Under the pieces are notes generated by a model. That model was not told the DNA's origin. It did no database searches and was given only the letters and a program-made list of their open reading frames with translations. Position numbers and translations under genes: made by a program. 64,000 nucleotides of DNA, from assembly GCA_033032865.1 (NCBI GenBank), contig JAWHQI010000121.1:62001-126000 (forward strand). Reading direction: 5' to 3'. Below are positions 42,744-52,632 of the stretch, in pieces. Source of the DNA: Dactylorhiza incarnata (taxonomy: Eukaryota; Streptophyta; Magnoliopsida; Asparagales; Orchidaceae). Each line of letters opens with the position of its first letter. Position 1 is the stretch's first letter.

Positions 42744-44220
42744 TGATAGAGATTTTATATAGTTTTAAAAATAATTTCAACTAACATCCCGATGTAGGCA
42801 AACTTGACCGTGGGGGTTCCCAAAATATGGCAGAGCCTCTCTCGAGAGAACTACCACCTAACCTTAGGTTGATCGATTAAGACCCCTCGGCCAGTCGAAA
42901 CCCGTAAGCTTGCTTTATGCGGTGAGCCCCACTATTGGATTCGACTCCAATCCGGAAGATTTGTGTCACCCTCTCTCGAGGAATGCATACAACTCATTTT
43001 ATCTTTGGGTGATCTCCTCGTTTGCATGGATCTCTCGATCACTGGCATACAGATATTAGATCGAGAAACATATTCGCGACATATGAATTCGAAGCAATTA
43101 AATTCAAAGATAAATCCTAGTTTTCCAAAACTAAACTATGAAAAAGAGATTACAAAATAAAACTACTTAAGAATTCATCCGATCAAATGTAATAAAATTA
43201 GCTACTCATGATTGAGGAAAAAGAACATTTTATAACTATGAAAAGAGAAGTACAAGTGTGAGTAAAGTAAATCCAAGCTATGAATTGGAATTGCAAAGCA
43301 TAAAATAAATTTCATAAATAAAATTACACTAATGAAATGCAGAAAAACTAGTCTAAAATTGACCCAATCGAAGCAAGCACTGGATCCCTTGACAATGGCA
43401 GCAGCTGGGAATTAATAAGGAGAAAATTAAGAAGTCACGCCCCTAGGTCACGCCCGTGACCTAGGGCGTTTAAGGTGCGGAACGTGCATCTTGAAAGCCC
43501 GGGAACGTTGGGGGAAAAACCGCCAAAATCCATCAATTTGGAGTACACGCCCCCTGGTCACGCCCGTGACTACGGGCGTGTAAGCTGAAACTGCCTGCTG
43601 CGGAAAATTGCTTCATTAAATGTTCCCCAGGGTGAGTCACGCCCGTGACCTGGAGGTCACAACCCCAGGTCACGCCCGTGACCTAGGGCGTGTACAGAGA
43701 AAAACTTCCAAAATTACACTGGGAAGCATTCGGGAGAAAATTGTAATTTTCCTCAGTACACGCCCGTGTTGACGCCCATGTCACTCCCGTGACATGAGGT
43801 CGTGTACTTGGGAAAATTCTCCAGATTTGTAGATAATCTCGTGCTCGTCCCGAAATGTGGTGGCATGTCCCGTAACTCCTCATGGATTGAAAGTTATGAT
43901 CATTTGAAATTCTGCAACCAGCATAGTCTTCTTCATTGTTTTTGGAGAGTACATTACCTTGGCTCACACCCATGACTTGATTACACGCCCCTTGGTCACG
44001 GGCGTGACCTAGGGCGTGTAATTTTAAAATTCAGAATTTTACTATTCGCAGACCAAAATTCTGAATTTTTACTATTCGCAGATCATGCTCCGGGACCTCT
44101 CAAAAGCCCTGAAAACACAAAACAAAATAAATTAGACATATATTAAACTAAAACTATATAATAATTAATTAATTACTTCTAAAAAATTATATAAAAATAA
44201 CTATAAATAATGCACTATTA
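42744..44220 (-). repeat. family F LTR 3 (5' LTR of the right unit, internally deleted)
   Basis: The LTR begins TGATAGAG, then lacks about 225 bp that LTR 1 has between about 34121 and 34345. It resumes at AAACTTGACCGTGG. The dyad cluster spans about 43435-43805 and 43985-44020. It ends CACTATTA where the others end CACTATCA or CATTATCA. The next base starts unrelated Tat sequence. Confidence 0.85.
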
Positions 44221-45100
44221 GCAATCCAGCCTGTGAACTATGGAGGGCGTTGATAACCCATCGTATCTCGTTCAATATCCTGTTCATGGCAGCCGTAGTG
44301 TGGCTCAAACTTCTATGTTGGAACCACAAGCTCAGAGCCAGCGACGCAGAGCTCCTAGACGGAACGATGGTACCTACCATAGGAGTCGTCACCCTCCTGT
44401 TCAAGTAGGGATGCACTCGAAACCAGTCCAGTATGACGTTCAGTTCGCCATCGTAAAAGCAGATTCCCCCTATGACGCAATATTTGGGAGCCTCGTGCTC
44501 GACGCCCTGAATCACGACATATCCATGTCTGGACGCATAACCAGCAAAGGGAAAATCCTCAGCAAGTCAATTCGTGATCTCGACGCGGCCGCAGCCGGGC
44601 TCCCTTGGATCAACTACGACCCATCGCCAAATACAAACTCTGAGAAGCAAGACGCGCAGGAGGGCTGAGCAATCCCTACATTGACAGAAAAAGCTAATCT
44701 TCCGGTATCAGCAGACCCGCTACAACTTAAAGATACATGTCAAAAGAGAAAGGGCCAGCAACCACAGTTCATGAATGTCGTACCGCCCATTCAGAGCCAA
44801 GCAACCCGTTCCCGAGGGTCGGCGAATCAAAGCTCCTGGGTCTACACCCCCATTAAACGACCCCCGCGAGCATATCTTGTATGTAGTCTACAACAGCAAA
44901 ATCATCAACTGGCCCAGACCGCTCCCCCAGCGCAGGGGAGATCAATCCCAGTTTTGCAATTTCCACAAAGGTCGAGGGCACCGTACGGAGCACTGTGCCA
45001 GATTGAAAGAAGAAATTGAATTTCTTGTCCAGTCAGGACACCTCGAGGCTTTCCGCAAAGAAGCACAGAAGGATGCCACCAAGGGCCGGTCGCTGGAATG
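44221..45100 (+). pseudogene. element H: rearranged Tat-type gag and protease fragments
   Basis: The frame 44240-44668 contains FAIVKADSPYDAIFGSLVLDALN, matching the C-terminal half of a gypsy protease. The frame 44775-45101 contains CNFHKGRGHRTEHCARLKEEIEFLVQSGHL, the Cys/His end of a Tat gag. In intact elements the gag end precedes the protease, so the order here is reversed. Either two fragments were joined or the region was rearranged. Both pieces lie on the plus strand and are flanked by frameshifted remnants. No RT is present. Confidence 0.7.
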
Positions 45101-45310
45101 ATCAACACCCTGATCAACACTGCCTACCACGCTGAACGGCCGGAAGAGCTCGAGCAGGCACAACGCAAAGGGAGCTCGACGTTACCTTCTCTCTCGTAAA
45201 ATTTGTATTAAAATTTACTAGCTCAGAAGCCACAAGATTGCACTTGCGCATGCATCAACGTTCATTTTCTAATTATGTTTTACCTGTCCTAAATTATTCA
45301 ACTACAGGAA

Positions 45311-45823
45311 CACTTTGGGGCCCTGCCCCGGGGACTTCGCGCTGCCGTCGATTGAAAGTTCGTCCTTCTCCTCCGCAGTCAGGTCCCGACGTCTTAAGGG
45401 CCTTCCCCTCATACGTTCGCCCACAATTTGAATACACCCGCTATTCACCGGCCACTTAGGGGCCCTGCCTCGGGGACTTCGCACTGCCTTCGATTAAATG
45501 TCTGCCCTTCTCCTCCGAAGTCGGGTCCCGACGTTGTAAGGGTTTGCCCCTCTTACGTTCGCCCACGGTTTGAATACACCCGCTATTCACCGGCCACTTT
45601 GGGGCCCTGCCCCGGGGACTTCGCGCTGTCGTCGATTGAAGGTCGCCCTTCTCCTCCGCAGTCGGGTCCCAACGTCGTAAGGGCCTGCCCCTCATACATT
45701 CGCCCATAGTTTGAATACACCCAGTATTCACTGGCCCCTTTGGGGCCCTTCCCGGGGACTTCGCGCTGCCAACGATTGAATGTTCGCCCTTCTCCTCCAC
45801 AGTCGGGTCCCGACGTCGTAAGG
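45311..45823 (+). repeat. 142-bp tandem repeat, about 3.6 copies
   Basis: Units start at GGGGCCC landmarks at 45311, 45453, 45595 and about 45737, a constant 142-bp period. Each includes GGGGACTTCGCGCTG, CTTCTCCTCC and a GTCGGGTCCCGAC dyad. Such arrays are common near the 3' end of Tat-type elements. The last unit is cut by the insertion of element D at 45824. Open frames in all phases here are a by-product of the repeat. Confidence 0.9.
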
Positions 45824-47347
45824 TGTTGGAACAACCCTATTATGATTTGGGCTAGGATTACTATGTGTTGACTAGGATTAAGTTGACCCCCAATGCATAG
45901 TCTAAGGGTCAAAGATTTAGGCTGATAAGATAGCTAGAACTTAGGATTTCTCTAAGTTTCTGCGTTCGACGAACTCAATATTGTGTTCGACGAATTGCTC
46001 TTCGCGTTCGACGAACGGCTTACACTCTGCGTTCGACGAACGGCTTGCTTCAGTCTCAGCGGTCGATGATCTTCAATACTCAGCGGCTCCGCGGTCGACG
46101 AATTCTTCAGTTCGATGAACTCTAACTTGAGATCGACGAACTCCAGCCTGTGTTCGACGAATCCTTATCAGATGTTCAGTTCGACGAACTCATCCTTTAG
46201 GTCGACGAATTCTTATCTCAGCTCGATGAATTTCTCTCAGTCTATTCAGATCAGTTATTCTAATTCTCTGAACTCAGTTCAACTATCAGATTCAGTTCTA
46301 TTCTTCATTTAGAGTTATTCTTCCAAATAAGACAAGTTTTATCCTTCCTTTATTTTATTCCCTTTCCATTTCCTTCTCTCGAGAAAAATAGTCGTTTGGC
46401 TTATTGGAAAAGGTATCATTTATTGTTGAAAAGGAAAGGAATTAAGATTTGCTGAATCAGTTGAAGTTCCAAGGAAATAATTAATGCAGATTATTCTATT
46501 CCTATTCAGAGATTTGAATTTGAAATCAGTTATCTTCTCTCTAAGAAAAGAGGATACCAGCAAGAAAGAAAACTGTAACAGAGATAGAAAATATCAGAGC
46601 ATCAGTCGAGAGAGAAAATATTCAGAAAGAAAAAGAAAGATCATCTTCCTCAAGCAGCCCATCTCATTCTCTGAGAACTTCTTCAAGTTCAATCTCTCAG
46701 TTTTCTGCTGCAAGTTTCAAATCTTCAATAGAGCAACAATAATCTGAGGAACTTCTGTCTCTCAGATTCATTAGCTTATCAAGGAAGATATCTTCATTCA
46801 AGAGAAAGCTCCATCCTCAAGCTGTCAAGAATTTCAATCAGACGGGTGGAGCTTTCACCAACAATCCACTAGAGTCTTCTCTTAGATTGTTGACAGAGAA
46901 GAACTTCTTAACCCCTTTATTCCATCTTGTACAGGGTTCTAACTCCCTTCAAAAGTTAACCCATTGGTGACAGGGCACCTAAACAAAAACCTGTGGTTTG
47001 GTTAGAGCACCTGATCAAAAGCTCCTTGGTGTGTGGACACCTGATCAAAAACCCCTTGGTGATAGGGCACCTGATCAAAAACCTAGTGGATCCTACCAAG
47101 TGTGGTAGAAGAGTAGAGGTACCCAGATTTATTGTGGAACTACTATAAAATCCTTGTGTCCTCTGTGTTGTGATTTTCTGTGTACTGTGTTGTGTGCTTT
47201 GTTTTCTTTATTTAGTTTTTATAAATCACTCTGCTATACACATATATATCACTATTTTAATTCCGCTATAAAATTAAGTGAAATCTTTTTAATACTCTAT
47301 TCACCCGCCCCCCTCTAGAGTAACTTTAAGATCTAACCTCATTTTTA
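45824..47347 (+). repeat. element D 5' LTR
   Basis: The start is clear. The end is placed two bases before the primer site by analogy with A and E, although it lacks a clean CA (an alternative end is 47341). About a dozen GTTCGACGAA(C/T)-type dyads cluster at 45958-46230. No good TATA box follows the cluster closely; TATAAAAT near 47148 is closer to the LTR end than expected. Confidence 0.85.
45958..46230 (+). repeat. element D dyad cluster (GTTCGACGAAC)
   Basis: About twelve copies of GTTCGACGAAC and variants (GGTCGACGAATTC, AGTTCGATGAACTC) are spaced roughly 15-30 bp apart. GTTCG and CGAAC arms overlap the TCGA core. The same motif recurs at 49169-49325 inside the element. Confidence 0.88.
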
Positions 47348-47349
47348 AT

Positions 47350-47360
47350 TGGTATCAGAG
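47350..47360 (+). promoter_or_regulatory. element D primer binding site (tRNA-iMet type)
   Basis: TGGTATCAGAG directly after the LTR is the copia initiator-Met primer site. Confidence 0.93.
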
Positions 47361-47448
47361 GATAGTTGATTATTTACAAGCTAACACCTGAATCATAAAG
47401 ATCAATTAGATCTTAAATTTATTTTAGAGTTTCTTTTTCTAAAAACTC

Positions 47449-49161
47449 ATGGCATAAAACAAAGAATATTCAAGCACAAGACCTCTTATGTGCAATCTAA
47501 GTAAGTTTGCACTATGGAAGGAAAGGATTAGATTGTACATGAATTATATTGATGAGGATATCTTTAATGTAATTTTGACAGGACCTCCAACACCTACAAC
47601 AACAAGTGTTGAAGCACCAGTAAACAACAATGTTGTTCCACCACCTGAGTGGACAGAGGCCCAGAAGAAGCAAAGAAGTGCAGATGCCAAAGCTATGAAT
47701 ATATTGGCACAAACAATGTCTGATGACATTTTCCAGAAAGTGGTGGAATGCACTTCTGCCAGGGAAATCTAGATCTCACTCAACAACATGGTTGAAGGAT
47801 CAGCAGATGAAAGAAAGGACAGAAGATCTCACCTTATCTCTCAATATGAGAACTTCAAGAAGGGAGAAAATGAAAGTGTAGCTGATATGTACAACATGCT
47901 CAGCCTCATAATCAATGAGTTGAAGACCTTGGACAAAGTGATCTCCATCACTGAGATCAATGATAAGATCCTAATGTGCTTCCCCAGCACAAGGGACTCT
48001 AGGATCTGGCCAATCAAGGAAGCCAGAAGCCTTAATGAGATCTCCACTGAGAGCTTGTTAGGCAAACTCAAATCCTATGAGCAGCTTATCAAAACTAGAG
48101 AAGCTGAACAATCAACTTCATCTTCAGCATCCAAGAAGGAGAAGAATATAGCTTTTCAAGCTACTGAAGAAGAAGAAAAGGCTCCAAGAGATGAGGAGTT
48201 CATGAGCCTTCTAGCCAAAAGGTTCTACAAGATGGCTAAGAAGGTCTTTAGAAATAAGGACTCCAGATCCGTAGAAAAGCCAATGTATGACAAATCAAAT
48301 TCTAAAGAAATTATTTGTTTTGGCTGCAGGAAACCTGGACATATTCTGCCAGAATGTCCAGAGAATCAGAAGAAAGAAAAGAAAAAGGACAAAGAAGACA
48401 AGAGACACTCCAGCAAGTCTTCCTCCCACAAAAATAAAAATAAGGGAAGAGGATTTCTAGCAGAAACCTGGAGTGAAACAGATTCTGAATCTTCATCCAG
48501 CTCTTCTGAAGATGAAGATAAATCAAATGAGAATGACCAATGCTTGATGGTCATTTATGACTCAAGCAGTGAGTCAGATCTTGCATCTTCATCCAGCTCT
48601 TCTGATGATGAAGATAATGAAGAAGAAAGAAGCTTCTGTATGATGGCTATCAATGCCTCAGCAAACAACTCAGATGAAGAAGAATCCGGATCAGAAGCTG
48701 ACAATGACAGTGATCAGGTAATTTCTAATTTTGATTTCAATTCAGTTGAATTCAAAGATGAATTCAAAGTTCTTTGCTTAGACTTAATAAAATCTGAGGA
48801 GATAATCACTCTCAGAAATAAGCTAGCTGAAATGAACAAATTAAGTGAAGAAAATGCTAATCTTAAGAAAGATTTGGCTGCCTCTAGAGAACATATTATT
48901 CTCATTGAGAATAAACTATCTGAGGCTAAGAAATTTGAAGAATCCCTAAATGGTAGAAGCATCAAACTGATGGACATCACAAGCACAGTAAATTCCAGAT
49001 TAAATGGCAAACTAGGCTTGGGTGCATCATCAAGTGAGTCATCTCTGATTATGAAAAACATACTTTCTACACCTATAAAATTCATTTCTACTAAGAGCAA
49101 AGAGGTTGTAGATGTAAGTAAAAACATTTCAAGCAAGGCTGTCAAGAATAAGGGAATTTAG
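47449..49161 (+). pseudogene. gag: element D gag (two nonsense codons)
   Basis: The start ATG at 47449 is followed two codons later by TAA (47455-47457). The frame then runs through the copia gag body (SKFALWKERIRLYMNYID) to a TAG at 47770-47772, where a Trp codon is expected (AREI-stop-ISL), and continues from 47788 to 49161. A single knuckle CFGCRKPGHILPEC lies near 48319-48360, followed by a long Ser/Asp/Glu-rich tail and a coiled-coil segment. A consensus 5' splice site GTAAGT at 49114 lies near the end of the frame. Apart from the two stops the frame is open over 570 codons. Confidence 0.9.
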
Positions 49162-49530
49162 CAGAATTTATCGAACGGAGCTCGACAAAATCAGATGAAT
49201 TCGTCGAACAGAGATCGACGAACTCTGAAGACAGATTTCCTGTATAGTCATTATTTGAACGGTGCTCGACGAACGCCATCCATTCGTCGAACGGCGATCG
49301 ACGAACTCAGCCCAGCTCGTCGAACAGAAAATATACAGAAAACTTATAGAATTCCTATTCTTCACATACTTTCAATTCTTTCACTGAATGGATAATTACT
49401 CCAAGGAGATATCATCCATAAGGTTATAAGGATCAGCCTGAAAATGTTTTTTATTTCAGAGTTTTGTGGAAAATCAAAAGGACCCAAGGTAGTCTGGTCA
49501 AAAATAACTAGAATGTTTTATTTTTTGCAG
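49114..49530 (+). other. candidate intron between gag and pol of element D
   Basis: GTAAGT (49114) and a T-rich TTTATTTTTTGCAG (ending 49530) enclose 417 bp that include the gag stop, a second in-frame stop and five GTTCGACGAAC-type dyads. Removing it would join gag codon GAT to pol codon GTA in the same frame and phase, giving a gag-pol fusion just before the protease. Elements A and E have no such insert at this boundary. Splicing is inferred from consensus sequences only. Confidence 0.5.
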
Positions 49531-51021
49531 GTACACAACTATCCAAGCAAGAATGAACAATGGTATTTGGATAGTGGCTGTTCAAAACACATGACAGGAA
49601 ACAAGGCCAACCTGAGCAACTACAAGGCAAAGCTTGGACCCAAGGTGATATTTGGAGACTCCAACTGTGGACAAACCAAAGGCTATGGACAGATCAAAGT
49701 TGGAGCAGTTACCTTCAAGGAGGAAGCTTATGTCAAGGGTCTGAAGCACAACCTCATCAGCATAAGCCAGTTATGTGATGAATGTTATCAGGTAACTTTC
49801 AATCATTCTTTATGTCTTATTACCAATAATAAAAACATTAATGTGTTATCTGGTATTAGACATGGAAATATTTATCTAGTCAATTTTGACTCTGCCAATT
49901 CTGATATTTGCTTATTCAATTCTATAAGTAAAACTAATGAATTATGGCATAAAAGGCTTGGACATATTAACCTTAGAACTATATTTAAGCTTTCTAAGGA
50001 CAATCTTGTTAGAGGACTGCCTTTTGGTTCATACAAGAAGGAAGGACTTTGCAGGGCTTGTCAATCAGGTAAGCAAACTAGAAGTAGTTTTAAATATTTA
50101 TCCAAGAGTGATTCACCTAGGATTTTGTACTTACTGCATTTGGACCTTTTTGTACCTACTGCTATACAAAGTCTAGGAGGGGAGCATTACTCTCTAGTTA
50201 TTGTATATGACTTCTCAAGATTCACTTGGGTGTTCTTTCTTAGGAATAAGTCTGACACCTTCAGTATTCTGACAGACTTTCTCAGTTCCATCAAGATTGA
50301 GTACTCTACTCTAGTTGCATTGATCAGAAGTGATCATGGCACTGAGTTTGAATCTCTTCTAATAAGAGAATTCTGTGGAAAAGAAGGGATCAAGCAATGT
50401 TTCTCTGCTCCTAGAACTCCTCAACAAAATGGGGTTGCTGAAAGGAAAAATAGAACCCTAATTGAATCAGCAACTACATTACTTGTTGAAGCAAACTTGC
50501 CACTCTTTTTTTGGGCAGAGGCAGTGAACACAACAAATTATGTGTTGAACAGAAGCCTGATACATAAACTTAAGGGCAAAACTCCCTATGAATTACTCAA
50601 GAATAAAATGCCTAAGGTTAACTATTTTAAGATATTTGGCTGTAAATGCTATGTGCACAATAATGATAAGAAATATCTCAGGAAGTTTGAAGCAAAAGCT
50701 GCTGAAGGCATATTCCTTGGATATTCTCTTTCTAATAAGGCATACAGAGTTTACAACAAATCTACTCTTAAGATAGAAGAGTCCATGCATGTATCTTTTG
50801 ATGAAACTAACATGTTAATTGAGGAGAGGAACACCACCTCTACCAAAGATACTTTGCAGGTACCAGCTCTATGTGAACAGCTAAATGGATTAAATCTACA
50901 GAAAGAAGATTCTACACTTCCATCAACTCAAAATCTTGAAGACAGTGAAGAAGAAGATCATCAAGATCTTGCTGACAGTTCAAATCAAATGACAGCTGAA
51001 CAAACTCCCCAAGTGGATATC
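49531..51021 (+). CDS. pol: element D pol, 5' part: protease and integrase (cut by E)
   Basis: The open frame runs upstream to 49444, but homology starts at about 49531. It contains the protease active site YLDSGCSKHMTG, the integrase HHCC region (WHKRLGHI, CRACQSGKQT) and the integrase core with all three acidic residues in place (HLDLF, RSDHGTEF, GVAERKNRT). FFWAEAVNT, YFKIFGCKCY and a C-terminal acidic linker follow. There is no stop until 51021, where the LTR of element E begins; the last ~17 residues of the reported frame belong to E. The segment is well preserved, in contrast to D gag. Confidence 0.92.
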
Positions 51022-52551
51022 TGTTGGGATCATTGCCCACAATGTCTTAGATTTGGAGAAGTCCATTCCTAAGTCAAAGATATATTTCAGAAGATATTTG
51101 ATATACTCTCTAGAATCAATGTGCAGGAGATCAGGTCAGGCAAAATGTTCATGGAATTCATTCAAGTTCATAAGCGTCGAGACATCATACATCACTATAT
51201 GCCTGTGACCCAGAAGCGTTGACTCATGTCTACTACTCAAATAGACAAGGTCGCCGCTGAAGTTCTGAGATCAATTTTGGAAGCGTTGAGCCAAGTTATA
51301 TCGCTCGACGCCTTGGAAAGAGAAGTGTCGACTTAACTTCAGTCAGCTCAGCGCCAACCAGAAGTGTCGAGATATGAAGGCATAGTTAAGAAGCGTCGAG
51401 CCCCTGTACGTTGCTCGACTTCTTCAGATAAAAAGCATCGACTAAGTGATGATTGCTCAACGCCTGAGAAGGAGGAGTCGAGAGATTCAGACTAAGGAGT
51501 ATGCGTCGAGCGTCTAATTATCGCTCGACGCCTAATTGAAAATGCGTCGACAGAGATGTTCAGTGCTCAACGCCTCTTCTATAAATACTCTGAACTGAGG
51601 AATATCTTCTACAGCTAGCTGAGCCTTTGTTTCCATTGAAGACCGTTGAAGACGTAACGTCATGCTGACGTGGAGGAGCGTAACAGACATTGCAGATGGC
51701 GGGCTATAAATAGAAGGCATGACCTATGGGTTATGCAGTGAAGTTGAGTTAGTTTTACCTATCTTTTCGAAAGCCATTATCGTCTCCATCCGTTTGAGAG
51801 AAAGTTTGAGAAAGAATCTGGAGAAGTCGTCTTCCCTTTCAGAACCAATCTAACTTGAAGATTTCATTCAGCAATCTAGTGCTGATACATCTTTCTGAAA
51901 GAAGAAGATCAAGAAGGAAGAATCTGTCTTCCTAAGAAGAAGAACAGTCCTCACAGCCTGTTGAATCAAGAAGATCATTTGTTGCTGCTGTTCTATTGAA
52001 GATTTCTGTCTGATCATTCAGGAAGATCAAGAAGACTCAACAATCTGAAATCTGAGTATAAGTATTTGTTATTCTCTTTATAAATTCCTGTAGGATCTGA
52101 GTTGTCAGATCTGAGTGTAGGATCTGTCAAGGATCTGAGTTGTAAGATCAGGTGTGATCTGAGTTGTAGGATTCAGGGGTGAATCTGAGCTGTAGGCCTA
52201 GTTATAAAGGCTGAGGTAGGATATGTGTGATCTGAGTTAGTAAGATCTTTGAGATCTGAGACTATAAGATCTGTTGTGATCTAAGCTGTAAGACCTGTTT
52301 GTGGTCTGAGATCTGGAGGAGCTATAAACTCTATCTAGCACATTGCTAGAAGGGGAGAATGGGGAAAGTGGATTACCCAAGATAAGGGGAACCATTATAA
52401 AAATCTGTGTGTCTTTTTCTGTGTGTGTTCTTATCTCTTGAAAGCTCTGATCAGTTTTATCTTGGTTATAATCAAGAACTGCAATAGTTTTTAAATAACA
52501 TATTCACCCCCCCCCTCTAGGTGATTAGCTGCCCTTAATTAAAGTCTTTCA
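51022..52551 (+). repeat. element E 5' LTR
   Basis: The LTR starts TGTTGGGATC and ends CTTTCA two bases before the primer site. A dyad cluster (51176-51575), a TATAAATA box (51580-51587), repeated GATCTGAG words at about 52085-52310 and a C tract (TATTCACCCCC near 52502) are visible. Confidence 0.88.
51176..51587 (+). promoter_or_regulatory. element E LTR promoter: GCGTCGAGC/GCTCGACGC pairs plus TATAAATA
   Basis: At least five facing pairs of GCGTCGAG(C) and (G)CTCGACGC, separated by ~10-20 bp, lie between 51176 and 51575. The clearest pair is 51504-51534. CTTCTATAAATA follows directly (TATA 51580-51587). The identical CTTCTATAAATA occurs at the internal promoter of the accessory ORF (58547-58558). 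Confidence 0.8.
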
Positions 52552-52553
52552 AG

Positions 52554-52564
52554 TGGTATCAGAG
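52554..52564 (+). promoter_or_regulatory. element E primer binding site (tRNA-iMet type)
   Basis: TGGTATCAGAG two bases after the LTR. Confidence 0.93.
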
Positions 52565-52632
52565 GGTTGTTGTTCAAGAAAAGGTTTAACAGCCTGAACA
52601 AGATCTTCTAAGGGTAGATTTCTGAAGCCGTG

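Larger units (their letters stand above)
34076..44220 (-). mobile_element. family F tandem array: LTR-internal-LTR-internal-LTR
   Basis: Three LTRs (34076-35757, 38388-40080, 42744-44220) alternate with two complete internal regions of about 2.6 kb. The middle LTR serves as 5' LTR of the left unit and 3' LTR of the right unit. The primer site (tRNA-Asp) is left of each LTR and a purine tract right of each, giving minus orientation. The internal regions carry only a small gag remnant, so F is a large non-autonomous derivative of an Athila-like element. Shared LTRs suggest unequal recombination between copies rather than separate insertions. Confidence 0.88.
45824..51021 (+). mobile_element. 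element D: Ty1/copia (SIRE-like) retrotransposon, 5' part, interrupted by E
   Basis: The left LTR starts TGTTGGAAC at 45824, after TAAGG. LTR, primer site, gag, protease and integrase follow in order on the plus strand. At 51022, near the end of the integrase region, element E is inserted. The rest of D (RT, RNase H, 3' LTR) should lie beyond E and is not in the window. The LTR end has the C tract TATTCACCCGCCCCC also seen in A and E, supporting the same lineage. Confidence 0.9.

Noticed and set aside
45302..45912. Overlapping minus-strand frames in the 142-bp repeat
   Set aside because: The 142-bp period and GC content keep several frames open; no domain.
49159..49167. Stop-codon readthrough at the D gag TAG (followed by CAG)
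   Set aside because: A second in-frame TAA at 49393-49395 would still block pol; splicing fits better.
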